6,222 bases of DNA from Acidobacteriota bacterium (GTDB lineage: Bacteria > Acidobacteriota > Terriglobia > Terriglobales > Acidobacteriaceae), in the NCBI GenBank assembly GCA_019510535.1, contig JAEKKE010000268.1, positions 1 to 6,222 of the forward strand, in the 5' to 3' direction. The translations under genes were made by a program, and so were the position numbers. The stretch's first letter is position 1. Each line of letters opens with the position of its first letter. The notes beneath the pieces are model-generated. The model was not told the DNA's origin, ran no database searches, and was given only the letters and a program-made list of their open reading frames with translations. Positions 1-6,222 of this stretch are shown here, piece by piece.

Positions 1-662
1 CCGTGGCCTCGGTAACTCCGAACGCTGCCAGCAAAACCTATGGAACAACAGATCCGGCTCTGACCGGAACCCTAACCGGCTTCCTGGCTACCGACGGCGT
101 GACGGCAACCTACAGCCGTGCCGCTGGTGAGACTGTGACCGGTGGACCGTACAGCATCACTGCCGTGCTAAGCCCGGCTGCTGTGCTGGACAACTACACC
201 ATCACCTACTGCACCGCGGAGTTCACCATCAACAAGCGCACTCTGACCGTCACAGCAACAGCAGCCAGCAAAACATACGATGGCACGGCCTTGGCATCGG
301 TCACCCTAAGCGATAACCGCGTCGAAGGGAACCTGCTGACCGAAGCCTGGACAAGTGCGACTTTCAGCGACCAGAATGCAGGCTCCGGGAAGACAGTGAC
401 CATAACCGGAATCTCCATCTCAGGCGTCGACGTGGGGTGTCAGACAGCAAAACGTATGACGCAACTACCACCTCATCGAAGTCTCCTTCGATCACGGCAG
501 GATCGCTCGCAACAGGGGACAACGCCACTTACTCTCAGGTCTTCGACAGCAAAAAAGTGGGAATTCGTTCGCTGCTTCCTTCGATCATCATCGCAGACGG
601 AAACAGCGGACATAACTACGCTGTTGTCTTCCACAATGCGAGTGGGACTATTAGTCCTTTGA
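1..662 (+). CDS. MBG/YDG-repeat surface protein, 5'-truncated upstream fragment ending in a frameshift
   Basis: This is the upstream part of a repetitive secreted or surface protein. It is cut by the window's left edge and read in the frame starting at base 3, so no start codon or signal peptide is visible. Residues about 4-78 form an MBG-type repeat, recognised by NAASKTYGTTDPALTGT, GGPYSIT, LDNYTI and FTINK. Residues about 79-145 form most of a YDG-type repeat, recognised by SKTYDGTA, ATFSDQNAGSGKTVTITG and ISISGVDVG. Such beta-sandwich repeats are known from bacterial adhesins and large extracellular proteins; adhesion or a stalk role is inference. After residue 145 (base 437) the repeat homology stops. 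The remaining 74 residues to the TGA at 660-662 are rich in Arg and Ser and do not look like the family, so they are read out of frame. The true continuation is the ORF starting at 437. The gene is therefore either a pseudogene or carries a sequencing or assembly error. Confidence 0.75.
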   Translation, partial: VASVTPNAASKTYGTTDPALTGTLTGFLATDGVTATYSRAAGETVTGGPYSITAVLSPAAVLDNYTITYCTAEFTINKRTLTVTATAASKTYDGTALASVTLSDNRVEGNLLTEAWTSATFSDQNAGSGKTVTITGISISGVDVGCQTAKRMTQLPPHRSLLRSRQDRSQQGTTPLTLRSSTAKKWEFVRCFLRSSSQTETADITTLLSSTMRVGLLVL

Positions 663-708
663 CGATCGCCGGCTCAATCACTGTGTCTGACAAAACATAC
701 GACGGCAC
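27..708 (+). repeat. Diverged repeat-unit boundaries of the MBG/YDG protein
   Basis: The same boundary motif, encoding (S)KTYG or (S)KTYD, recurs four times at DNA level: about 27-43 (gccagcaaaacctatgg), 264-286 (gccagcaaaacatacgatgg and on), 443-460 (gacagcaaaacgtatgac) and 689-708 (gacaaaacatacgacggcac). A second recurring element, encoding SGVD(A/V)G, is found at about 420-437 and 849-866. The spacing between boundary motifs is about 237, 179 and 246 bases. The short middle interval coincides with the frame break near 429-440 and supports loss of DNA there. Copies are diverged, so this is an old protein repeat, not a recent satellite. Confidence 0.6.
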
Positions 709-1531
709 GATCACTGCTTCGATCGCCACTCGTACGCTGAGCGGCATTCTCCCCAACGATGTAGCGAGCTACACGGGAGGAACGGCCACGTTTAGCGATA
801 GCAATGCGGGCGTAGGCAAGACCGTCACTGCTGCGGGCCTTTACCTCTCAGGTGTCGATGCTGGAAACTACACTGTAAATTCCACAGCTACGACGACAGC
901 GACGATCGCCAAGGCTAACCAGCAGATCTCGTGGAGTGCACCAGCGCCCATCGTCTTTGGCACAAGCCTGGGCAACACCCAGCTCAATGCCACAGTGACC
1001 GGAGTACAGGGTGGAACCGCACCTGGAGCACTCACATACACGCCGGCAGCGGGAACGATTCTAGGTGTCGGAACCCGCCAACTACGCGTTGATGCTGCCT
1101 CAACGATCAACTACAACGCAGCGACTGCAACCGTCTCCATCAAGGTCAACTATTCGACAGGTGTTTGCCTGGGCGACCTCGGACACGCGATCCTGCAGCC
1201 GATCAATGCGGACGGAAGCAGCACGTTCAAGCAAGGAAGTACCGTTCCGGCGAAATTCCGGGTATGTGACAGCACAGGCCACTCCATCGGAACTGCGGGG
1301 GTGGTGACGAGCTTCAACCTAGTCCAAATTATCGGCGGTACGGTGACAACGACTGTAGAAGAGGCCGTTACCTCCACGACACCAGACACCAACTTTAGAT
1401 GGGATCCGGCGGCTCAACAATGGATCTTCAACGTAAGCACTAAACCGCTCTCAACGCAGAAGACCTACGTCTATTCGATTGGGCTCAATGACGGATCAAC
1501 CATCCTCTTCCAATACGGATTGCCGAAATAG
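437..1531 (+). CDS. YDG-repeat surface protein with C-terminal PxKF-like domain (downstream fragment of the same gene)
   Basis: This frame continues the repeat protein. The GTG at 437 is only the first start-like codon after the frame break; no Shine-Dalgarno is seen, so it is probably not a real start. Counting from that GTG, residues 2-76 are a YDG-like repeat opening SDSKTYDATTT and ending NASGTISPLTI. Residues 83-160 are a full YDG repeat (VSDKTYDGT, ATFSDSNAGVGKTVT, LSGVDAGNYTVN). Residues 161-240 are an Ig-like segment opening NQQISWSAPAPIVFGT. Residues 244-364 resemble the PxKF domain found at the C-terminus of many exported bacterial proteins: Pro271-Ala-Lys-Phe274 lies in GSTVPAKFRVCDSTG, and near the end come YVYSIGLNDGS and the closing FQYGLPK. 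Cys244 and Cys277 flank the PxKF strand and could form a disulfide, consistent with an extracellular location. No LPXTG or PEP-CTERM sorting tail is present. The TAG stop at 1529-1531 is 10 bases before the next gene, suggesting an operon. Confidence 0.8.
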   Translation: MSDSKTYDATTTSSKSPSITAGSLATGDNATYSQVFDSKKVGIRSLLPSIIIADGNSGHNYAVVFHNASGTISPLTIAGSITVSDKTYDGTITASIATRTLSGILPNDVASYTGGTATFSDSNAGVGKTVTAAGLYLSGVDAGNYTVNSTATTTATIAKANQQISWSAPAPIVFGTSLGNTQLNATVTGVQGGTAPGALTYTPAAGTILGVGTRQLRVDAASTINYNAATATVSIKVNYSTGVCLGDLGHAILQPINADGSSTFKQGSTVPAKFRVCDSTGHSIGTAGVVTSFNLVQIIGGTVTTTVEEAVTSTTPDTNFRWDPAAQQWIFNVSTKPLSTQKTYVYSIGLNDGSTILFQYGLPK

Positions 1532-1532
1532 T

Positions 1533-1537
1533 GGAGG
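1533..1537 (+). promoter_or_regulatory. Shine-Dalgarno site for the 195-residue protein
   Basis: GGAGG lies immediately after the upstream TAG stop and 4 bases before the ATG at 1542. It is a strong match to the anti-Shine-Dalgarno sequence, though with short spacing. It decides the start at 1542 over the upstream in-frame ATG at 1479, which lies inside the preceding gene and has no comparable site. A site this close to the previous stop codon favours translational coupling. Confidence 0.75.
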
Positions 1538-1541
1538 ACCT

Positions 1542-2129
1542 ATGAACAACGCTCGCATCGGCCAATGGCTTGGAAAAGTTCTCAGGAGAGGGTTGGTCCT
1601 GACTGTTGCATTCTTGCTGCTTTTTGGTCTTGACTGGCGATTCTTCGCATTTTCAGTAGGGACTGAAAATGCTCAGTTAGCACGCGCTAAAAAGCGAGGC
1701 AGCAAAGATATTGTTCAATTGACGGAACTGCCTCCGACGACCTTCACCCTCACGACAGAATGGATTGCAGATCCTGGACTGGATAGCGGGACATTCCGCT
1801 ATAGTGTCGATGCTATCCCACACCGCATCATCGCGAACGATCCGGATTCGCTCTCCTACAAGTTTTTGCTCTGTGAACACACCCTCATGCTTTACGACCA
1901 GAATCACTTCATACTGCAGGCCGTTCCATTTTCGTTTGTTCAGTATACAAACGCGAGGAAGATAGAACGCTTGAGCAGCAATTACTCGGCGCGAATGACG
2001 AGATCGATTTACAAACAACTTGGTATTGGAACCGATTCCTGGAGCGTCGAATCGCGCTGCAAAAATGAAATAACTATCGCCCCGAACCCGCTGCACAATC
2101 GACCACATTCCCTTCAAGCTAGGAAATAA
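1542..2129 (+). CDS. Small exported or membrane-anchored protein of unknown function
   Basis: This gene encodes 195 residues and ends in TAA at 2127-2129. I do not recognise the family. The N-terminus has positive residues (Arg5, Lys12, Arg15, Arg16) followed by a hydrophobic stretch at about residues 17-38 (LVLTVAFLLLFGLDWRFFAF). This is a signal anchor or a long signal peptide; Ala47-Arg-Ala49 could be a signal peptidase I site but sits rather far from the hydrophobic core. The rest should lie outside the cytoplasm. It has mixed polar and beta-like sequence, for example TTFTLTTEWIADPG, YKFLLCEHTLMLYD and HFILQAVPFSFVQY. The only two cysteines, Cys111 and Cys173, could form a disulfide. The tail after about residue 180 is rich in Asn, Pro, His and basic residues. 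It follows the repeat-protein gene by 10 bases with its own strong ribosome site, so co-expression with the surface protein is likely. A helper role in its assembly or anchoring is a guess from position only. Confidence 0.8.
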   Translation: MNNARIGQWLGKVLRRGLVLTVAFLLLFGLDWRFFAFSVGTENAQLARAKKRGSKDIVQLTELPPTTFTLTTEWIADPGLDSGTFRYSVDAIPHRIIANDPDSLSYKFLLCEHTLMLYDQNHFILQAVPFSFVQYTNARKIERLSSNYSARMTRSIYKQLGIGTDSWSVESRCKNEITIAPNPLHNRPHSLQARK

Positions 2130-2672
2130 ACCGCGATATCGCCCTTGAGGTATACGCCAATCGATTCTGCTCGGTGACACAAAACCCATAATTGGATCGG
2201 ATGCTGATTCGAATCCAAGATTCGACGGTGCGGCGCCATTTCCCTCCCAGGCAAAGTGTGTCTACTACCAAGTCAATGATCAAGCATCTCCGCCGAACCC
2301 ATTGGGCGGTAAACGCGCCATGAAGGAAGTGATTGGCATGTCGGCGACCCGGAGGTGGATCGGGCAGGAAAGATTGGCGCATACCCTTATGGAGAGTGCC
2401 AACATCGCCACCATCGGTGGGTCGCGGAGTTCAATATATCCAAATTCGCTTCGGACGCCAACATCAACTCTGTAGCCGTAACGCTCGGGTGCCTCCAGCT
2501 TTTTTCAGTCGATCAACGGCTCGTTGGTGAAAGCGTAGGTGATATGGCATTCTTGCTTGACTCACCTGGACGATCCTGCGTATTTCTTTAGAGCTAATCT
2601 CGGGGTTAAGCCGGGGGTTTCGGTACCAGGGCATTGATGAGTGCTAGATTTTGATGTGGGGACAAGTTCGCG
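2130..2672. other. Gene-poor interval with possible remnants of a decayed gene
   Basis: No gene can be supported in these 543 bases. On the + strand one frame is open from 2149 to the TAG ending at 2475. It includes the protein-like stretches GDTKPIIGSDADSNPRFDG and AKCVYYQVNDQASPPNPLGG and an internal ATG at 2320. A second frame is open from 2313 to the TAG ending at 2591, with WVAEFNISKFASDANINSVA and LVGESVGDMAFLLDSPGRS; its GTG at 2355 has GGAG directly abutting it, too close to act as a normal ribosome site. Neither stretch belongs to a family I know. Together they could be a small gene broken by a frameshift, or chance. The last 80 bases before the glycosidase should contain its 5' leader, but no convincing promoter or terminator was found. 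Confidence 0.5.
2658..2662 (+). promoter_or_regulatory. Probable ribosome binding site of the glycosidase gene
   Basis: GGGGA lies 10 bases upstream of the ATG at 2673. It is a modest match only. An in-frame TGA at 2652-2654 closes the frame just upstream, so translation must start after it. The first two possible ATG codons are adjacent (2673 and 2676). The spacing favours 2673, but either would give practically the same protein. Confidence 0.45.
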
Positions 2673-5600
2673 ATGATGGAATTTCATATTTCGAGAGGCG
2701 CCCGAGACCGTTACCAGTTCGCCGGAAATCTCTTTTCCTTTACGGGCAACGTAGTCTTCGCGAATGTGTCGGCAAGCCGTGAGTTTGCGCACCGGATGAA
2801 TAAGGTTCGTGATGTGCAGAAGCATCCGGAGCGTGCCGTGCATGCCGGAGCGATTTACGCCATGGGTTTGATTGACGAGGCCAGTCATGTACTCCTGGAG
2901 CGCTATCGGCAAGAGTTTGATCCCGCCGCAATCACAGATGCCCTCACCTGGTTCGCCGGGCACATAGGATCGCATGAGTTGGACCGGATGCTGCTGAGCT
3001 TTGTGGAGCAATTTCCGGGCAGCAGCGTCTATCGCGGGCTGCAAACCCCGAAAGAATGGCTCACAGGCTCGACCGATGGTATCCCCCACCGGGCGGTCGC
3101 GCTGGAAGAGATGATCCTGCTTTGGATGGCAAACCGCAATGAGGCCTTCCGGCCATTCGAAGAGTTGTTCGAGGACAGGAGCCTGGCGGAGCAAACCGCC
3201 TATCGGAGCGTCGTGGAGAAGCTGCCGGCGTATTTTGCGACCCGTCCCCTTGTGCCGATGGAGGACTCCGAGCCACAGAGCCTGTTTGACGTGTTGCGAG
3301 CCCCCGCGGTTGCCGCTCCAGGCTCGCTGAGGGAGCAACTTGATCTAATCCGGATCAAGTGGAGACGGCTGATCGGGGAAAGCCTCGATCGCTTATTGTC
3401 GATCGCAGGCGAGATCCTGCAGGAAGAAGACCTGGCTATCTGGCTGCAATTCAATCCACCGAACGCTGCGGCCGAGGCGGCTGCCAGGGCCGCTGCGGAG
3501 GCCGCAGCAGCAGCGGCAGCGCAACGACGCAGGGAGAGCGGGCAGCAGCAATGGCCTTCGATGGTCAGCCGTTCGGAGGTGCCGCAGTTTGGCGATGCTG
3601 TCCATGAAACTGAAAAGTTCAGCCCGGACGTGGCCTGGATGCCTGGCGCCGTGTTGATTGCCAAGAGCACTTACGTCTGGCTCGCACAGCTCAGTAAGCG
3701 ATACCAGAGGTCAATTCATCGACTGGATCAGATTCCGGACGAGGAACTGGACACGCTGGCACGTCGCGGAATGAACTCGCTGTGGCTGATCGGTATCTGG
3801 GAGCGCAGCCGGGCATCGCAAACGATTAAGCAGCTCTGCGGAAATCCAGACGCGGTAGCTTCAGCTTACTCGCTCTTCGATTACGCCATCGCCGAGGACC
3901 TGGGCGGAGAGCCCGCGTACGTGAATCTGCGGAATCGTGCCTACGCACGAGGCATCCGCTTGGCCAGCGATATGGTGCCAAACCATATGGGTATCGATTC
4001 GCCATGGGTCGTAGAGCATCCAGACTGGTTCATCTCGCGGCAAGATAGCCCCTATCCTGCTTACAACTTCGATGGCCCTGACCTGTCGCATGACCCGCGT
4101 GTGGAGATCAAGATCGAAAGCCACTACTACGAGCAGACGGACGCGGCGGTCGTGTTTCGGCGGCGTGACCGGGTATCGGGGGAGACAAGGTACATCTATC
4201 ACGGCAATGATGGCACGAGCTTCCCGTGGAACGATACCGCCCAACTGGACTACCTGAACCCAGCAGTGCGCGAACAGGTGATCCAGACCATCCTGCATGT
4301 GGCCCGTCTGTTCCCTGTCATCCGCTTTGACGCGGCCATGACCCTGGCAAAGCGCCACTTTCACCGGCTCTGGTTTCCCGGCCCTGGCAGCAGCGGAGCG
4401 ATTCCCTCCCGCGCGGAATACGGTATGTCGAGTGCCGAGTTCAATGCCCATATGCCGCATGAATTTTGGCGGGAAGTCGTCGACAGAGTAGCTGCCGAGG
4501 TTCCGGGAACACTTTTGCTCGCCGAAGCCTTCTGGCTGATGGAGGGTTACTTCGTCCGAACACTGGGAATGCATCGCGTCTATAACAGCGCCTTCATGAA
4601 CATGATGCGTGACGAGGAGAACGCAAAATATCGCTCGGTGCTCAAGAACACGCTGGAGTTCGACCCAGACATTATGAAGCGCTACGTAAACTTCATGAGC
4701 AATCCTGACGAGCGGACGACCATTGATCAGTTTGGCGACGGCGACAAGTGCTTCGGTGTTACGGCGATGATGGCGACCTTGCCCGGGTTGCCGATGTTCG
4801 GTCACGGTCAGATAGACGGGTTCACCGAGAAGTACGGCATGGAGTATCGGAGGCCACGGTATGACGAAACTCCGAACCATTGGCTGGTGGAACGACATGA
4901 GCGCGAAATAGCTCCCTTGCTGCACCAGCGAGCGCTCTTTGCCGAGAGCAGCAACTTCCTGCTCTATGATTTCTTCAACGACAACGGTACGGTGGACGAA
5001 AACGTCTTCGCTTACTCGAACCGGCGGGGAGACCAGCGCGGCCTGGTACTTTACAACAACCGCTATTCCACAACAAAAGGAACCGTCGACTGGTCGGCGG
5101 CCTACGCAGACAAGCATTCGGGACAACTGCGCCAGCAACGATTGAAAGATGGTCTGGGTCTGAGCGGCGATCCCGCGATCATACTCAGGTATCGCGATTC
5201 CCTAACCGGGCTGGAGTATCTGCGGCGCGCGCTGACTACGGCGGAGCAGGGACTGCGCATCGAACTGCGCGCCTACCAATGCCACGTTTTTCTGGATTGG
5301 CGCGAGATGCGTGCGACCGCAGACCAACCATGGGACCGCTTGTGCGACGAGCTAAACGGGCGCGGCGTTGCCAATCTGGAAGATGAGCTAATCAACCTGG
5401 CATTGCGGCCGGGACACGACGCCCTCCGCCGATTGCTGGACCCGGCGCTGGTACGTACGCTCTCCGAGCTGTCTGAACATCCGCAAGCGGCCAGAGGCTC
5501 GGAGAAGCAAAAGAATAGCGCGCGGCAGAAGGAGGAATTCCTTGAGACCGCATGGACAAGAAGCCAGGATTTCTTGCACGAATCACAGCTTGCGTATCGC

Positions 5601-6222
5601 ACTCACACGGGAGAACATCTCGCAGTCAGACCGACCAATCCAGCCTTGCTCGCAGAGAAATTCCGCAAGCGTGTGCTTGCTGCGATGGACATCCCGACGC
5701 TCGAGAGCCTGTTTCCTACGCCTTGGAACGTCGGGGCCCGCCGATTACTGCCTAGCCTGAGTCCCGAATTGATAGCCACTGCCATTTGGGGTCCAGTGCT
5801 CAGCTGGTGTGTCCTGGAACTGCTCGCAGAGTCGATCGACGCACAGAAGCCGGAGCGCGTGGCGCTCGATCTGTTTGATCGATTACGCCTGCGGGAACCT
5901 TTGGCACATTCCTTCTCGGCACTGGGATTCGAGGGGGAGGAAAGCTGGCGCGCAGCAGCTCGAATCAAGGCCCTGCTGGTTGAAGCTGAATTGTCCAGGG
6001 CCTCCGGCACCACGGCCCTACCCGAAAGAGCGGAAACAGTGCCGATTAACGGCGTCGCGGCATCTGCAATCGCGACGAGTGCTGCTCCGTCCAAGGCGTC
6101 AGGGGAACAGAAGCAGGCTTCCCCGACGTTCTCACCGAGAATGTGGCACGACGCGGATGTCCGCTGGCTAACCGGCGTACACGAGGCACAAGGGCGTACC
6201 TATTTCGTCAAAGAATCCTACG
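2673..6222 (+). CDS. Large GH13 alpha-amylase-family glycosidase/glucanotransferase, 3'-truncated by window end
   Basis: The frame is open for 1183 codons and runs off the window. There is no signal peptide (MMEFHISRGARDRYQF), so the enzyme is probably cytoplasmic. Residues 1-260 are a mostly helical N-terminal domain containing ALEEMILLWMANRNEAFRPF. Residues 265-283 are alanine-rich. The TIM barrel starts near 333 (TYVWLAQLSKRY, then SLWLIGIWERS at 369-379). GH13 conserved regions are visible: region I DMVPNH (Asp433 to His438), region II IRFDAA with nucleophile Asp553 and Arg551, region III LLAEAF with acid/base Glu618, and region IV SNPDE with transition-state Asp679. LPMFGHGQIDGFTEKYGMEY (His711) follows. 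A C-terminal beta-sandwich ends near LRIELRAYQCHVFLDW (861-876). Then comes a helical extension, a Pro/Ala/Ser-rich linker (about 1113-1156) and the start of another segment (WLTGVHEAQGRTYFVKES). Family knowledge predicts action on alpha-1,4-glucans or related glucosides with retention of configuration. LAEAF and the Asn-Pro-Asp of region IV recall GlgE maltosyltransferases, but the GlgE region II NPH signature is absent. The precise reaction is unknown. It is separated from upstream genes by over 500 bases and is probably transcribed on its own. Confidence 0.93.
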   Translation, partial: MMEFHISRGARDRYQFAGNLFSFTGNVVFANVSASREFAHRMNKVRDVQKHPERAVHAGAIYAMGLIDEASHVLLERYRQEFDPAAITDALTWFAGHIGSHELDRMLLSFVEQFPGSSVYRGLQTPKEWLTGSTDGIPHRAVALEEMILLWMANRNEAFRPFEELFEDRSLAEQTAYRSVVEKLPAYFATRPLVPMEDSEPQSLFDVLRAPAVAAPGSLREQLDLIRIKWRRLIGESLDRLLSIAGEILQEEDLAIWLQFNPPNAAAEAAARAAAEAAAAAAAQRRRESGQQQWPSMVSRSEVPQFGDAVHETEKFSPDVAWMPGAVLIAKSTYVWLAQLSKRYQRSIHRLDQIPDEELDTLARRGMNSLWLIGIWERSRASQTIKQLCGNPDAVASAYSLFDYAIAEDLGGEPAYVNLRNRAYARGIRLASDMVPNHMGIDSPWVVEHPDWFISRQDSPYPAYNFDGPDLSHDPRVEIKIESHYYEQTDAAVVFRRRDRVSGETRYIYHGNDGTSFPWNDTAQLDYLNPAVREQVIQTILHVARLFPVIRFDAAMTLAKRHFHRLWFPGPGSSGAIPSRAEYGMSSAEFNAHMPHEFWREVVDRVAAEVPGTLLLAEAFWLMEGYFVRTLGMHRVYNSAFMNMMRDEENAKYRSVLKNTLEFDPDIMKRYVNFMSNPDERTTIDQFGDGDKCFGVTAMMATLPGLPMFGHGQIDGFTEKYGMEYRRPRYDETPNHWLVERHEREIAPLLHQRALFAESSNFLLYDFFNDNGTVDENVFAYSNRRGDQRGLVLYNNRYSTTKGTVDWSAAYADKHSGQLRQQRLKDGLGLSGDPAIILRYRDSLTGLEYLRRALTTAEQGLRIELRAYQCHVFLDWREMRATADQPWDRLCDELNGRGVANLEDELINLALRPGHDALRRLLDPALVRTLSELSEHPQAARGSEKQKNSARQKEEFLETAWTRSQDFLHESQLAYRTHTGEHLAVRPTNPALLAEKFRKRVLAAMDIPTLESLFPTPWNVGARRLLPSLSPELIATAIWGPVLSWCVLELLAESIDAQKPERVALDLFDRLRLREPLAHSFSALGFEGEESWRAAARIKALLVEAELSRASGTTALPERAETVPINGVAASAIATSAAPSKASGEQKQASPTFSPRMWHDADVRWLTGVHEAQGRTYFVKESY
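3465..3521 (+). repeat. Alanine-rich low-complexity linker inside the glycosidase
   Basis: These bases, rich in GCN codons, encode residues 265-283: seventeen... more exactly all Ala except Glu268, Arg272 and Glu276, followed by Gln-Arg-Arg-Arg. The charged residues are spaced at four-residue intervals (268, 272, 276), which favours one rigid alpha-helix with i/i+4 Glu-Arg-Glu salt bridges. It separates the helical N-terminal domain from the segment leading to the catalytic barrel. Synonymous codons are mixed (gct, gcg, gcc, gca), so it is not a pure trinucleotide repeat. Confidence 0.7.

Noticed and set aside
429..440. Programmed -1 ribosomal frameshift at GTGGGGTG.
   Set aside because: The shift direction fits, but there is no classical slippery heptamer, and repeat linker sequence is also missing, so deletion or error explains it better.
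1479..1544. Alternative in-frame ATG at 1479 for the 195-residue protein.
   Set aside because: It overlaps the conserved end of the PxKF-like domain in another frame and would put 21 polar residues before the signal segment. The ATG at 1542 has GGAGG.
1677..2189. Antisense open frame of 170 codons over the small exported protein gene.
   Set aside because: The + strand gene has a strong Shine-Dalgarno site, operon spacing and a signal segment; the antisense frame has none of these.
2206..2225. GATTCGAATC palindrome followed by GATTCGA, resembling a tRNA T-loop or an operator.
   Set aside because: No acceptor, D or anticodon arms can be drawn around it, and a single short palindrome far from any start is not evidence of an operator.
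2557..2586. Promoter candidate TTGACT (2557-2562) with TATTTC (2581-2586).
   Set aside because: The -35 matches well but the -10 matches only three of six positions with an 18-base spacer. Too weak to annotate.
2599..2615. Hairpin CTCGG/CCGGG as a rho-independent terminator.
   Set aside because: The stem is five pairs including a G-U pair and is followed by GGTTTCGG, not a T run.
2562..3338. Antisense open frame of 258 codons opposite the glycosidase N-terminus.
   Set aside because: The + strand frame is continuous from 2673 and has family-like motifs (LEEMILLWMANRNEAF). The antisense product is low-complexity and unrecognisable.
3861..5138. Long antisense open frame of 425 codons.
   Set aside because: It lies wholly inside the glycosidase catalytic region, which has clear GH13 motifs on the + strand. 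Its translation resembles no family; it is a composition shadow.

Overview
The window looks like chromosomal DNA of a moderately GC-rich soil bacterium, most likely an Acidobacteriota (Terriglobia-type) genome. This placement is an inference. It rests on a secreted protein built from MBG/YDG repeats with a PxKF-type C-terminus next to a very large GH13 glycosidase of a family I associate with Acidobacteriota, Chloroflexota and Cyanobacteria. No rRNA, tRNA, CRISPR array or insertion sequence was seen. All supported genes are on the + strand.

Region 1 (1-1531) is the 3' part of a gene for a repetitive extracellular protein: an MBG-type repeat, YDG-type repeats, an Ig-like segment and a C-terminal PxKF-like domain. 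The reading frame is broken near 429-440. Upstream of the break the repeat protein is read in the frame starting at base 3; downstream it is read in the frame starting at base 437. The break falls where roughly 20-25 residues of linker between two YDG repeats are missing. It is either an out-of-frame repeat deletion, a one-base loss in a G run, or an assembly error.

Region 2 (1542-2129) is a small gene 10 bases after the surface-protein stop codon, with a strong Shine-Dalgarno site. It encodes a 195-residue protein with an N-terminal membrane or signal segment and no recognised domain. Its position suggests co-expression with the surface protein.

Region 3 (2130-2672) has no gene I can support. 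Two overlapping open stretches in different frames look mildly protein-like and may be the remains of a decayed gene.

Region 4 (2673-6222, continuing past the end) is one uninterrupted coding region of at least 1183 residues. It encodes a cytoplasmic alpha-amylase-superfamily (GH13) enzyme with all three catalytic acids visible (Asp553, Glu618, Asp679). It also has a long helical N-terminal domain, an alanine-rich linker and a C-terminal extension of more than 300 residues. Its region IV reads Asn-Pro-Asp instead of Asn-His-Asp, reminiscent of GlgE maltosyltransferases. Its substrate cannot be deduced from the window, but a role in alpha-glucan or trehalose/glycogen metabolism is likely.

The surface-protein pair and the glycosidase are separated by more than 500 bases and show no obvious functional link. 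I did not find convincing evidence for a new multi-gene system. The most interesting items are the frame break, the coupled small protein and the unusual architecture of the glycosidase.
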